Assembly (NCBI GenBank): GCA_920105625.2
Contig: CAKKTE020000093.1
Coordinates: forward strand, 1,160,256 to 1,224,255
Source of the DNA: Clusia tigrina
Lineage: Eukaryota; Arthropoda; Insecta; Diptera; Clusiidae
DNA: 64,000 nucleotides
Reading direction: 5' to 3'
Shown: positions 10,247 to 21,399 of the stretch, one piece after another
How the letters are laid out: the number at the start of each line of letters is the position of its first letter
How positions within the stretch are numbered: position 1 is the first letter of the stretch
The notes under the pieces: generated by a model
The model's database searches: none
Told to the model about the DNA's origin: nothing
What the model saw: only the letters and a program-made list of their open reading frames with translations
Made by a program: the position numbers and the translations under genes

Positions 10247-11878
10247 CAGTCACTCACATTGAAAGTCGGGCAAACTCAAAACGAAATTTCTACTTAAAAT
10301 AATTTTGTTTTGAAAAAAGATATTCCACTGAAACTTTTTGTATATTGTCATAAAAAGTCGTATTGATAAAAAAACAACAAAAATAGATATTCAAAATTAA
10401 GTAAATATAAGCAAATGGAACAAAATCTGAGATAAGACAACTTTTTCGTCTCACATTGAAAGCCGGGCAAGACATAAAAAATATAAATATTTAAAAACTT
10501 ACCAAAAAAAAATATAAATTTTAGTATTTTGTTGCACCGCCTTTTTGGTTTTCGACAGATTGCAGTCTTCTAGGCATTGATTCAACAAGATTTTTGCACA
10601 CATTGGGACTAATCTTGTTCCACTCTTCTTGCAATGCATTCTTCAACTGTTCTTTCGATGTACACATCCTCTCCTGCATCCTGCGTCCTAATTCGTCCCA
10701 TAAATGCTCAATCACATTGAGGTCGGGACTTTGTGCGGGCGTTTTCATAACTTTTGGGCAGTTATATAACAACCAACTTCTAACATCAAGAGCTGAATGT
10801 TTTGGATCATTGTCCTGGTAGAATTTAAAGTTATTTTCAATACCCAATTTTTGCACACTTTCTTTCAAATTCTTCTTCAATATTGCCAAGTATACTAGTT
10901 TATTCATAATCCCATCTACAAAATGTAACTTTCCAACTCCTGAAGCTGCCATACACCCCCAAACAATGACTGACCCACCACCATGCTTAACTGTTTTTCT
11001 TAGATTTTTCGCTTCAAGCTCTTGATTTGGCCTACGCCACATTTTACCTCTTCCATCACATCCGAATAAATTAAATTTACTCTCGTCAGTAAATAATACC
11101 TAAAAAATATATTCTAGAATCATAAAAGTGTTATTGTAAATATTTACCGTACTCCAATATGAGAAATTTTTATCTATTAATTCTCTTGCGAATTCAAGGG
11201 GGGGCTTTTTTCTTGCTACTCGACCATGAAAGTCATGTTTTCGCAATAATCTTCTTATAGTTTATGGGTTAATCTCAGTACCAGAGGATTCTTTGATTCA
11301 TTGCAGCTAGTTTGGAGGCAAAAGTAAAAGGTCTTTGCTTTATTTCTCTTAAAATAAAGTTCTCATCCCTGGTGGATAATTTCTTTGGTTTGGCAGTACG
11401 TTGTTTATTTGAAATGAATCCATTTTGTTTGTATCTGGTAATCACATCGTGAACTGACTTGCTTTTATTAACCAAATTTGCTATTTCGCGCTCAGTTTTT
11501 CGTTGTAAATGGTGATGTATGACTAAATTTCGTTCTTCCAAGGTGGACTGTTTTATATTTCGTGACATTTAAAAAAATACTCAATTAAACTTCACTGACT
11601 GGTGCACAATATTGAAATGACAAATGAGTAAACTTCAAATACATATAACGGAATATTTACCGCTATATTTTCTAAAAACACAGTCTGCCACTAGAATGTG
11701 ACGAGAAAAAGTGGCCATATTTAAGGTTTTACTTCATGCGCTTATTTTTTCGTAACTATGAATATGTATTTTTCTTGGTTTTAATAATTTGTGACAATAT
11801 AAAAAAAAGTTTCAGTTGAGAGAACAACAGAGAAATATTATAAATATAAATTTTGTTTAGTGTGTGCCCGACTGACTG
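10247..11878 (-). mobile_element. Minos-like Tc1 element, copy B (dead, 1632 bp)
   Basis: Same insertion as in unit A, with the same gene flank on the left except for an extra TATA-type pair of dinucleotides next to the terminus (CATACTATATACAGT against CATACAGT). It retains the segment around HGGGSVIVWGCMAASG that copy A lost. The inner right motif is damaged (TGCCACTAGAATGTGA near 11690). Confidence 0.85.
10521..11568 (-). pseudogene. Tc1 transposase, copy B
   Basis: The N-terminal half is at 11568-11275; it is frameshifted relative to copy A near the catalytic domain linker, where VKESSGTE is disrupted to NQRILWY. The 48-bp GT...AG interval is at 11147-11100. The C-terminal half at 11042-10521 runs from MWRRPNQELEAKNLRKTVKH through QDNDPKHSALDVRS to NVIEHLWDELGRR. 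Catalytic residues are present but the frame is broken in at least two places, including the stop shared with copy A. Confidence 0.85.
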
Positions 11879-13731
11879 TATATAAACTTTAAAATGAAAT
11901 TTTCGTCTTTATTCATTTTTTTTTTTTTCATATACATGTTTGCATGTGTAGATTTAGTTTTTACTACCGACAAATTTTCCTGCCATACATTTTTTCAAGT
12001 GTAAATTTGAAAAGTATAGCTGTTTTTTATGTGTGTAGGACATTTTAATGATTGAAAGTGAAATTTTTACTTTTCTCAACTTGATTTGAATTTATATAAA
12101 ATGCAACAATAGAATATTTTAAGAATTGAACTGATTAGTTAAGGCTTTTTATTGTTTTAATTAATTTATGACTATTAATTTCAATCTTATCAATTATATG
12201 AAAATATTAAAAAATTGGCATGTAAAAGGTAATTAAAGTGTAATACGAAATACAGATTGTAAGCAAGTAAAAATAGTGTAAAGAAAATAAATTATTTGCA
12301 AATGTATTTTTAAATAATGTACTCTATTTTCCACCTAATGTAGATCTGGCTACTGTACGAGAATAATACTGAAAGTTGTTATTCAAAGAAATCATTCGCT
12401 AATAATATTCCAAGAATTGAACATTTCGTTTATTTGAAAATGATTTTTGGCGAATTCAAAAAGACATTGATATGGATAAATCATTATTTTTGTAAATGCT
12501 CTTACAATAAAATTTTTTTACAAATGTTTTATGTCCAGCAAAATATATTGTACGTAAATATATAAATTGTATTTTATTTATTTACTTTGTTTTATTCTGA
12601 CATTTAATTCCTAAATTAGAGGAAAGACATACTATTCTCGTAAATTATATATAAACCTTTGAGAGTGTCAAATAATATGTCACTGGAAGTATTACTAACT
12701 GCATATAACTTATAGTATTTTTTTTTTTTTATTCAAAAAAGAAGGCAGCAGTACGATAGACAATGAACATTTATTTTGTAAATTTGCCGATCATAAAATA
12801 GTTTATATACACATGATGTCTTCATGTAATTTATTTTCTTAATTGCATTCATAATATGTCACTGGAAGTATTACTAATTGCATATAACTTATACTAATAG
12901 TATTTTTTTTTTTATTAAAAAAATAAGGCAGCAGTACGATAAACAATGAAAATTTATTTTGTAAATTTGCCGATCATAAAATATTTTATATACACATGTC
13001 ATGTAATTTATTTTCTTAATTGCAACATGTAGATTTAATATATTAGTTAGTATTACCTTTATTAACTTGTTTAATGTCATATATAAATATTTAGTAAAGT
13101 GGATATTGCTTTAATAAAGTTAGTATAATTTTTATTAACGTACATATATTTAAAATATTTTGGTAACAAAAATTGTTTGGTTTTTTAGAAATTAGTATAA
13201 GCAAAATCAAATTATAAATACACAATAAAGGTTATAAATATGTATTATTATCAATTTTGAATTAAAGATAAAAAATGCAATCAATTTGGGTCATATATAT
13301 ACGAAAAAACATGTGGGGTTTTTTGGCGTGATAAACTTTAAATTCAGTAAATAACACAAATTAAATTTTGTAGTGCTTTCTTTTTAAGAAAATAAAGCTC
13401 GTCTTGAAATTCGCATTTGTGTGGTTTATACCAAAAAATCCATTTTTATAATTATAATTAGCGTCCTTGGTAATAGTTTGGAAAATATCATATAGTGTGA
13501 TATAGTACAATGGTCCCTGTGAATCGGTGCTCTGGTTAATTCCAACCCACCACATTTCATGATAAGAAGTTAAGGTGTCAAAATGTGATATACAAAATGT
13601 TTATGTACCCTAATTTATATCAATTATAGATTCCACTAATTCACAAGAATTAAAACAATTTTAGCAGTGTTCGGACGCGTATAATTTTGTTCCGTATTCT
13701 AGCCGTTTTTAAATAAATGCAGTGATATATA
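11879..13731. other. AT-rich spacer of unit B, no gene seen
   Basis: Counterpart of 4191-6126. It contains the 184-bp duplication (about 12670-13040). Relative to unit A it has an extra 35 bp near 12305-12340 and lacks about 120 bp near 13495. No coding sequence is supportable. Confidence 0.6.
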
Positions 13732-14255
13732 CGAGGTGTGATAAAAAAATAACCGTTATTGTGTGATCAAAAAATAAAGTATTTATTTATTCATCAACAA
13801 CTATCTTGTCCCCTTTAAAGTAATTCCCCTCAGATATAATACACTTATGCCAGCATTTTTTTCAATCCTCGAAACACTGCTGAAACGCTTTTTTTGGTAT
13901 CGCCTACAGCTCCTGTTTCGATTTTTCTTTTATCTCCTCAATCGTAGCAAAGCGCTTTCCTTTCATCGGTGTCTTCAGTTTTGGAAAGAGGAAAAAGTCA
14001 GCGGGGGCCAAGTCCGGTGAATACGGTGGTTGAGGCATGATAACGGTTTTGTTTTTGGCCAAAAACAGCTCCTGAGCGATGTCCATGCGACGTTGTTTTT
14101 GCTCAAAATTTAGCAATTTTGGAACAATCTTCGCTGCCGCACGTTTCATGCCTAAAACATCCGTAAAAATTGCTTGGCATGAGCCGAACGATATGCCAAC
14201 ATCATCAGCAACCTCACTGATAGTGATTCGACGATTATCCAAAATCATGCTCAAT
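13732..14255 (-). mobile_element. Half mariner element at the unit B/C junction, with transposase remnant 13904-14254
   Basis: Identical in structure to 6127-6651: one terminus, no catalytic middle, and the same abrupt join to the PRRT-like exon at 14255/14256. The encoded peptide on the minus strand matches the unit A remnant, including GISFGSCQAI and PYSPDLAPADFFLFP. The matching junction shows that units B and C share one breakpoint. Confidence 0.8.
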
Positions 14256-15750
14256 CTCCTACCATTCCGGGCGATATTACTTTATATTCACCCTCATCTC
14301 GTTCTTTCTTTACACCACCATTACCACCAGAGTACCAAAATCCTTTTGCTGACAAGCCTACATTGCGAGGCTCTAACAACGAGGCTCTAGTTTCAAATAC
14401 TGGAACCTTGGTTAATCGACGTCCTATACCTCCTCCCAGTTTAATGCCTGGATACGAACGAATACCTTATCGGCCGCCTGATTTAGTGACAGCTGGTGAT
14501 GTTGGTGCATCTAAACCCTCCGATTTGAGTTCCTTAGAAGTCCCCGAAAATTCCCCTTCTAGGAGCAGCGAAGATACTGAACCAAATAAGGGGCTCAACA
14601 CACCATCGAATGGCAACAGCGACAAATCACCAATAAATGATATACGTTATTACGACACAATTATCAAACTCAGTCAACAGGATTTGGTGAACCAAAGCAA
14701 AGGCAACAGTCCATTAGAAAATGATCGTAGTAATCACCAAGAAGTTTTACCCAGCATTAGACGTATACTCGGTGGATCTAATGGAAAGAAGGGTGAAATT
14801 CCTGAAGTATTATTAAAACAAGTGACTTCAAGACCAATTGTTAATTATCATCAACCTCCATCATCTCCTGTAGTAATTGTAGATACAACTAAAAAACAGA
14901 GTGAACGTGAAGATAATGGAATATATAGTTCAAATATAAATAAAAGAAAGAACATAAGTATTTCCGAAGAATATGATTTTGTGTCGCCTCGTGAAATAAC
15001 TGATACTGTAGCTATTAAATTAAAATCAAAAATGTCTACAAAATCTGTACATGCAGGTGCTACGACTTCATCTACCAAGAGCTCAACTGAAAGCAATACA
15101 CCTTCGTTTTCGTCTTCTTCACCAAGCAGCAGCAGTTCATCATCCACAGCTACAGCGACGTCAAGCACATGGACTATAGCTTGGAATTTACACGTTTATC
15201 TTTCTGCTATTTTATTTACTATATTAACAGTTTATTCATTCTATAAAATGCTCATTTATAATAAGCTCACACATCTTTTTTCTCAATCGTATTTCATTTG
15301 TATACATCTTATACTTATAATAATTTGTACGTTTCGAATTTTTTATTTATGTTACGATGCTTATAATATTCACTCCAGTTTTCACATATTCGTTTCAGAA
15401 CTATTACTAAATTTGCCTGCAACATTCTTAACGGTATCATTTTCCGTTTTAATTCTTTACCTATTTAGAAAATCGCTCAATCATAAGAACAATCGTTATT
15501 CTGCTTTAATACGGCCCCTTACAGTGGTTGTGGGTTGTGGCGTACACGTGGTGCTCTGCATTACACTTCATTATGTAGAATCGTACACCATGCAAACCAT
15601 CAATATCATTTGTACCACCACCAACAACAGTTATATCGTCGCCAGCAGCAATATCAAGCATATCAACAAAATCCATTAAATACTTTGGTAGATCCTATGA
15701 CAAGCAATGCAGTTTTACATTACACAAGTGCACCTACACAACCTCCCCGA
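14256..15750 (+). pseudogene. PRRT3/4-like protein, copy C (frameshifted, truncated)
   Basis: It reads like copy B from the mariner junction through helix 4. Single-base loss in an A run (ATGCAAACC at about 15590, against ATGCAAAACC in A and B) then shifts the frame. A three-base deletion removes one Glu near 14715. Homology to the gene stops at about 15750, inside the loop before helix 5, where LINE sequence begins. It cannot encode a full seven-helix protein. Confidence 0.85.
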
Positions 15751-15759
15751 GTAAGGATT

Positions 15760-17000
15760 TGGGCACATAGGGTTGGGAGTGGGGAGTGGTCGTTGATAAA
15801 AACTGATTTAATAAGCTTAGAGGTGATTAGGTCCCGGGCAAAGGATATTGGTGTAATTTTAGCTTCAGGTTGTGATCGGGGGTTGTTCTGAATGCATCTA
15901 GTGCAATCATCGTAGCGGAATTTATGGTAGTGTTTAATTTATTTATGGATGATTTTGGTGCCTGCCCAAATAAGTATAGACCATAGTTAATTTTAGATAA
16001 GAGGAGGGATTTTGTTATTGAAATTAGTGATGCTGTATTGCAGTTGAATTTTTTGCCTGAAAGGCATTTGATTATATTGAGTGGTTGTTTATTAATTGAT
16101 TAATATGTGTTTCCCATCGATATCTTTTATTCAGTGCAATCCCAAGTATCTTTAAATTGTCAACTTTGTTTATATTTATGTGGTTGCATATGATGTTTGA
16201 GGAGCAATTGTATTTTCTACAGATGTAAATTTGCTTGCTTTTTTGTAGCGATAATGCAGCTCCTGAATATGTGCACCAATCCGAAACTTTGTTGTAGATG
16301 GGATCGAAATTGTAGGGGGTGTTTTTGTTTCTATTTAGTTTTTAATTAGTAAATAGTCATCAGCGAATGCGAGAAAGTAAATTTCTTTGTGCAGTGATAA
16401 GATTGCTATAGGCTATCAGCTTGTTATAGGCTATCAGAAATAGGATTACGGATAGAGGGGACCTTGGGGAATGCCATTTTGGAAAGAAAAGCTTTGAGAA
16501 ATTTGGGATTCGATTTTTACTTTGATGTTCCTATTTGTCATATAGTTTTTTATATAATTATAAATGTTGGGCAGATTTTGCACAAGTTAAGTTGATCTAA
16601 AATAGCGTGTACTCCAATTTTATCAAAGGCTTTTAGCAAAATCCAGTGAGATGAGGGATATGTGTTTATTGTAAGAGAGCGAAGGGGTGATTTGATGATC
16701 AAGGTCAACCAGAAAATCAGATATTGATTTCCCTTTTTTGAATCCTAATTGATGGCTATTGAGAAGTTTGTTATTTGATACAAACCAACAAAGCCTATTG
16801 GCAATGATTTTTTCTTGTACTATGGGGCAGCAAGGGTTAAGGGAAATTGGACGATATGATGTTAACATGGTTTTGTCTGAGTTAGGTTTAGATATAGGGA
16901 TAATGAGACTATTTGTATACATTTGAGGGATAAAAGCAGCGAATATTTTATTATATAAGTCAGTATTATAAGTCAATTTACTGCAAAGGGTAGGTGTTTA
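15760..17000 (-). pseudogene. LINE ORF2 reverse transcriptase (I-type), degraded
   Basis: The best segment is 16976-16623, with SLIIPISKPNSDK, SYRPISLNPCCPIVQEKII, NSHQLGFKKGKSISDFLVDL and HISLISLDFAKS, the early RT motifs. The palm motif FADD is readable in another frame at about 16345-16370 (LAFADDYLLIKN). Thumb-like sequence (NLKILGIALNKRYRWETHI) is around 16100-16170. A local duplication of TATAGGCTATCAG near 16408-16435 adds to the damage. Confidence 0.75.
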
Positions 17001-17649
17001 ATCATTGGGTACGATATTCGATCTATTTTGGGGGGTATTGCCGTTTAGTTGGTTTAGTGCCATGTTTAGTTCGATTATATTGATTTTATCGTCAATAATT
17101 AAGGCTGATTTGCACGGACTAGGTAACCTACTTCTGGATAGGGAGTTTTGCTTGTGTAGAAGGAAGGTAGGCGAGAATGAGTGTGCTTCTTTGGACTATG
17201 TTTCTGCAAATGTATTTGCTATTATGGATTTATTTGTGATTGAATTTTGGTTAGATTGGGGTAAGCTAATTGAATGGATTGGGGTGTAGGTTTTAAGCCC
17301 ACAGAATGTGCGAATTGTTGACCAAATTTTTCCTGAAGGTGTACAAGGATTGATGTTAGAGGTGAAGTTAAGTATTGAGGATGATTTAGATAATTTTATT
17401 ACGCGCTTAAGTATTGCGTTTGCTTTCTTGAATTTTATGATATTTTCTTGTGATATGTTTCTGATTAGGATATTTCGAAGTTTGTTTCTTTCTTTTTTTA
17501 AGTCTTTTAATTTATTGTTCCACCAGGGGACTGTTGTTCTTCGCTTAGGTCTAGATGGAGGAATGGATTCGTTGGCGCATTGAATTATTTTTTTTTAATA
17601 TTAGCAGTTTCTTTGTTTATATTTATCCTAACAGCTCTTTATGCAGATA

Positions 17650-18377
17650 AATGCTGAATTTGCCCCAATTTGCTTTGCCTAAATTGAATCTAGGTCTACT
17701 TGTAGTTGTAATGGTTGTGAGATTGGGGAAGAGGGATATGAGGATAGGAAAGTGATCACTACCGAATAGATCAGGGTCTATTTGCCAGTTGGTTTCTATT
17801 GCTAGGATAGGAGATGCAAGTGGAAGATCAATATGAGTCAGAGTGTTATGCGTTATGAACTGGGTTGGGGTGCCATTGTTTAGGAGAGTCAGTGCCGATT
17901 GTGTGATAAATTTATCGATTTTTTTGCCTCTAGCATTGTTGTAATTGGAACCCCAACTGGTATGCCAGTAACAGGAACCCCAACTGGTAAGTCACCTGTG
18001 ATCAAGTGTGGTGATTGTGAGTTGTCAAAAAGATCGTGAAGATCTTTGGCTTTGAAAGATTTTGTGGGTGGTAGGTATATTGAGCTAAGAAGGAATTTTT
18101 GTATTGAAAAAATAAAAATATTTACTATGTCAAAATTGTTTGTAGGAAAGTTGGTTGTGCTCTGTTGTATTGAATTATGTATGAGTATGACTGCGCCACC
18201 AAATGAATTTTGTGGTTGTAGAGATGTGTATAATTGGTAGTTAATGGGAGTAGGTATTATTTTGTCATCTTTTGGGTGTATTTCTTGTAGGGTTATTATT
18301 TTTGGTTTATGTTTTTTTAATAATATTTCTAGTTCATAATAATTGTTTTTGTAGCCTTTGATATTCCATTGAATCAT
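17650..18377 (-). pseudogene. LINE ORF2 endonuclease domain (I-type)
   Basis: Begins MIQWNIKGYKNNYYELEILL, a start like I-type ORF2 proteins, then KIITLQEIHPKDDK (catalytic Glu), SFGGAVILIHNS and SSIYLPPTKSF, and reaches HLITGDL. The frame is then disrupted by a duplicated 16-mer (GGAACCCCAACTGGTA at 17947 and 17973). Beyond it the domain end is readable (DLFGSDHFPILISLF near 17740). The overlapping upstream frame reads as the C-terminus of ORF1. Confidence 0.75.
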
Positions 18378-18566
18378 TTTTAAAGATGCTGTTTTGCAGG
18401 TTTTTCTGCATGTGTTTCATTTCATCACGAAAATGAGTCTAGAGGAAACCAATTTCATCGTCTTCTTACTAAGCCATATTGTGTGGCGAACTTGTGTATA
18501 CCGGTTGGTTTGGTTCGGAAAGAACGTGCCACGGTATAGGGTTCATACGGTCATCGCCAGAGAGTA

Positions 18567-19589
18567 GTGGGGTTAGTCAAGAACTACCTCCCTGGTATAT
18601 TAATATATATAGGAACAAATTTTCATAATATTAGTGAAAGATGCAGACAGGTAATTCAGCCGGCCAGGGGCATGACAGCAGGTTTAAAAAACTGCATGGA
18701 GAAGATGAATGATAGTACGGCAAATTTTAAATCGTGTTTAAGTATATTTTTTGGTAGCACCGCTAGGTTTATGAGAGATATGTGTAGACATCCTCGGCGA
18801 TATAAACATTTTTTGGCTAAGAATTTCAACAGTCAGTCTACGGATGATTCTTATGTGGTCATTCCATGCAAGGCAGTAAAAGCAGGTCATCTGATATTAT
18901 TGCTGGACACAGGTGCGGACACCAGTCTAATAAAGGCTGAATCCATGAGGTCATTTCCCAATGTACAAACGTGCAGAATAAGCAGTTTAAGCGGGGCATT
19001 TTGGGGTAAGTGTTAAAAACTTTGCCTAGTGAAACTCGATATTCACCGTACTGAGAATTTGGAACGGGACTTCCACATTATCCAGACCCAAGATGGTGTC
19101 CCGGCAGATGGAATACTGGGAAGAGATAATTTGTGGAATTGCTCTATAATAGATACAGTACGTAAACGCTTATCAGTATGCAATGGGAACGGGAAAACTG
19201 TGAAAAATTTTAGACTTTGTGCAAGGGACAGTATAGGAAGGAACCAGAGTAGAACACGGAGGGACAGTTTAAGCAGGGAGCAGGAAAGTCAATCAGAAGG
19301 CATAGCAAAGGCTAGGCCAATAACTGTAAAGAAGGTAAGGGTACCTGTGAAAGAGGGTTTAACAATAGTAAACAGCCAAGAGATACAGCCTGGCGTGGAT
19401 ATCAGCGTTACTTTGGCATACGCCACAGATTATACAGTTGAGGCACCAGTGCTGAACACTCAAGAATCAGACGTAGTATGGGATCAGAATTGCGAGGCGA
19501 CATGTTCCAATATCTCGGAGTACGACGTTAGGGAAGTGAGCGATGCGAATGATTTTGTAGTGCAGGAAAGGTCTCGGGAGAACACCTAG
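18567..19589 (+). pseudogene. Gypsy G1 aspartic protease region
   Basis: The catalytic motif LLLDTGADTSLIKAE is near 18898-18942 and the second conserved segment, DGILGRDNLW, near 19105-19134. A single in-frame TAA at 19014-19016 separates them; the frame is the same on both sides. After the protease comes a polar linker that ends at a TAG (19587-19589). No gag zinc knuckle is seen upstream. Confidence 0.8.
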
Positions 19590-19627
19590 AGAGCGGAGAA
19601 ACTGAAAAACGAATTGGTGTGTTTTGA

Positions 19628-21124
19628 ATGAGTGTTTTGAATGAGGAGGCAAGCGGTTCAATAGCAAGAATGTGCGCAGAGTATAACGATGTTTTACTAC
19701 TCGATGGGGACGCGCTGCCGTTCACATCTATAATTGAGCACAATATTCGTATAGCGGAGGGGCAGTTGCCCATAAATCAAAGGCAATATAGAACTCCAGA
19801 GGCTCATCGTGACGAAATGAATGGACAGGTGGACAAGTTGTTGGAGGAGGGCATAATAATGCCTAGCAATTCTCCATATAACCTTTATTGTCGGTTCCGA
19901 AGAAGTTCCAGGACAACACCAAGAAATGGAGATTGGTGGTCGATTTCAGGAACATAAATGACGTCACGCTGAAGCAAGTTTTTCCGATCCCAAGAATTGA
20001 CGAAATTCTGGATCAGTTGGGTCATTGTAGGTATTTCTCTATGCTAGATTTGGCTAGTGGATACTATCAAGTCCTGATGGGTGCGGAAGACAGGGAGAAT
20101 ACGGCATTCAGCACGTCTTTGGGTCATTTTGAGTTCAAACAAATGCCATTCGGACTTACTGGTGCTCCAGCAACTTTTCAGAGGCTCATGAATAGCATTC
20201 TAACAGGTCTGCAAGGTATTGACTGTTTTTTATACCTAGATGATATAGTGGTATATGGAAGGAATCTGTCAGACCACAGTAGCAAGTTGAGTAAAGTTCT
20301 GGATCGACTGAGGGAGCATGGTCTCAAGCTCAACACGAAGAAGTGTAACTTTCTACGACGCGAGGTGGTCTATCTGGGACACAAGTGTACTGGGAAAGGT
20401 GCGCTTCCTGATCCTGCGAAGATAGAATGCGTCAAGAATATTGCTCAGCCAAGAAACAGGAAGGACACACAAGCTTCTCTTGGTTTAGCAAATTATTATA
20501 GGAAATTCGTGAAGAATATGTCACAGCTGTCGCTGCCAATCACGAAATTGCTACATAAGGACACAAAATTCGAATGGACGGAGTCATGCCAACAGGCGTT
20601 CGAAGGTATGAAATGGGCTATTACGACACCGCCCATCCTGATTTACCCGGACTTTAATAAGCATTTCATTTTAACGACAGACGCCAGTGGTGAAGCTCTG
20701 GGAGCGATTCTTTCGCAGGAACAAGAGGGTCGCGATCATCCCATAGCTCTCGCGAGTAGAGCGCTGAGCGAGACCGAGAAGCGGTACTCTACGAGAGAGA
20801 GGGAGATGCTCGCTATAGTTTGGGCCACTCGTAACTTCAGATCATACATTTTGGGGAGGCAGTTCACGGTTTACACCGACGACCAACCGCTAAGGGGAAT
20901 CGTAAATTTGAAGGCTCAAACGTCTAGACTGGCACGGTTCAGACGTAAGCTTTCCGAGTACACATTTGATATTGTGCACCAGCCAGGGAAAACGAATTTG
21001 AATGCGGATGCGCTGAGTAGGGCGCCACAAAATACGAGTGTTCTGAGAATCACTGAGAATATCGCGGGATATATACAACGAATTGCGATCAGTGATGAGC
21101 AAATGGAAAAGTCAAAATTGGAAC
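19628..21124 (+). pseudogene. Gypsy G1 reverse transcriptase and RNase H
   Basis: The RT entry segment, with EHNIRIAEGQLPINQRQYRTP, is in one frame to about 19890. The rest is in another: WRLVVDFRNINDVT, FSMLDLASGYYQV, QMPFGLTGAPATFQRLM and the active site FLYLDDIVVYG at about 20228-20260. RNase H follows with LTTDASGEALGAILSQ, REMLAIVWATRNFRSYI and NADALSRAP. Just upstream of 19645 a 13-nt direct duplication (GTGTTTTGAATGA, 19619-19631 and 19632-19644) is one visible cause of frame loss. The gene is cut at 21125-21132 by the Jockey insertion. Confidence 0.9.
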
Positions 21125-21399
21125 GAATGATAGTTTTTTATTTTCTTATTTTTTTATTTCTTCCTCTATATATTACAATCTATAACAATAATATTAAGTA
21201 ATATTTTGTGTAGGTTTGGATTGAATATGCTCTTTTTTCCAATGCCAAAAGAACTTCTTTTATTTATCTGTTTATTAAATTTTCTCTATTTATCCATCAT
21301 TTTATTTATGTTTATAATTAATTATTTATTTTGTTTTTGTTATGTATTAATTTTTTTAAACCTTCCTGTAAGTTCTGCAGGGGTAATTCGCTTCAATCT

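Larger units (their letters stand above)
1..15750. repeat. Tandem array of three ~7.6-kb units (gene exon + flank + two DNA transposons)
   Basis: Unit A occupies 1-6651 (left end outside the window), unit B 6652-14255 and unit C 14256-15750 (cut). The same string lies at 1, 7749 and 15350, and the mariner remnant recurs at a spacing of 7604 bp. Copies are almost identical apart from a few substitutions per kb and small indels. Unit A has about 120 bp near 5780-5900 that unit B lacks; unit B has about 35 bp near 12305-12340 that A lacks; and B lacks about 95 bp of the gene tail. The unit boundary joins a truncated mariner to the inside of the gene exon. Confidence 0.9.
15751..18470 (-). mobile_element. 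I-type LINE fragment, both ends missing
   Basis: On the minus strand, from high to low coordinate, one meets the end of ORF1, the ORF2 start with an APE-type endonuclease, and a reverse transcriptase through its palm and thumb. The 3' end, where an RNase H and tail would lie, is absent at 15750. The right boundary with the Gypsy element is uncertain, between about 18440 and 18560. Frames are broken many times. Confidence 0.8.

Noticed and set aside
15740..15760. Exon end and intron start at CCCGAG/TAAGG
   Set aside because: Copies A and B read straight through this point as coding, and the following bases belong to a LINE.
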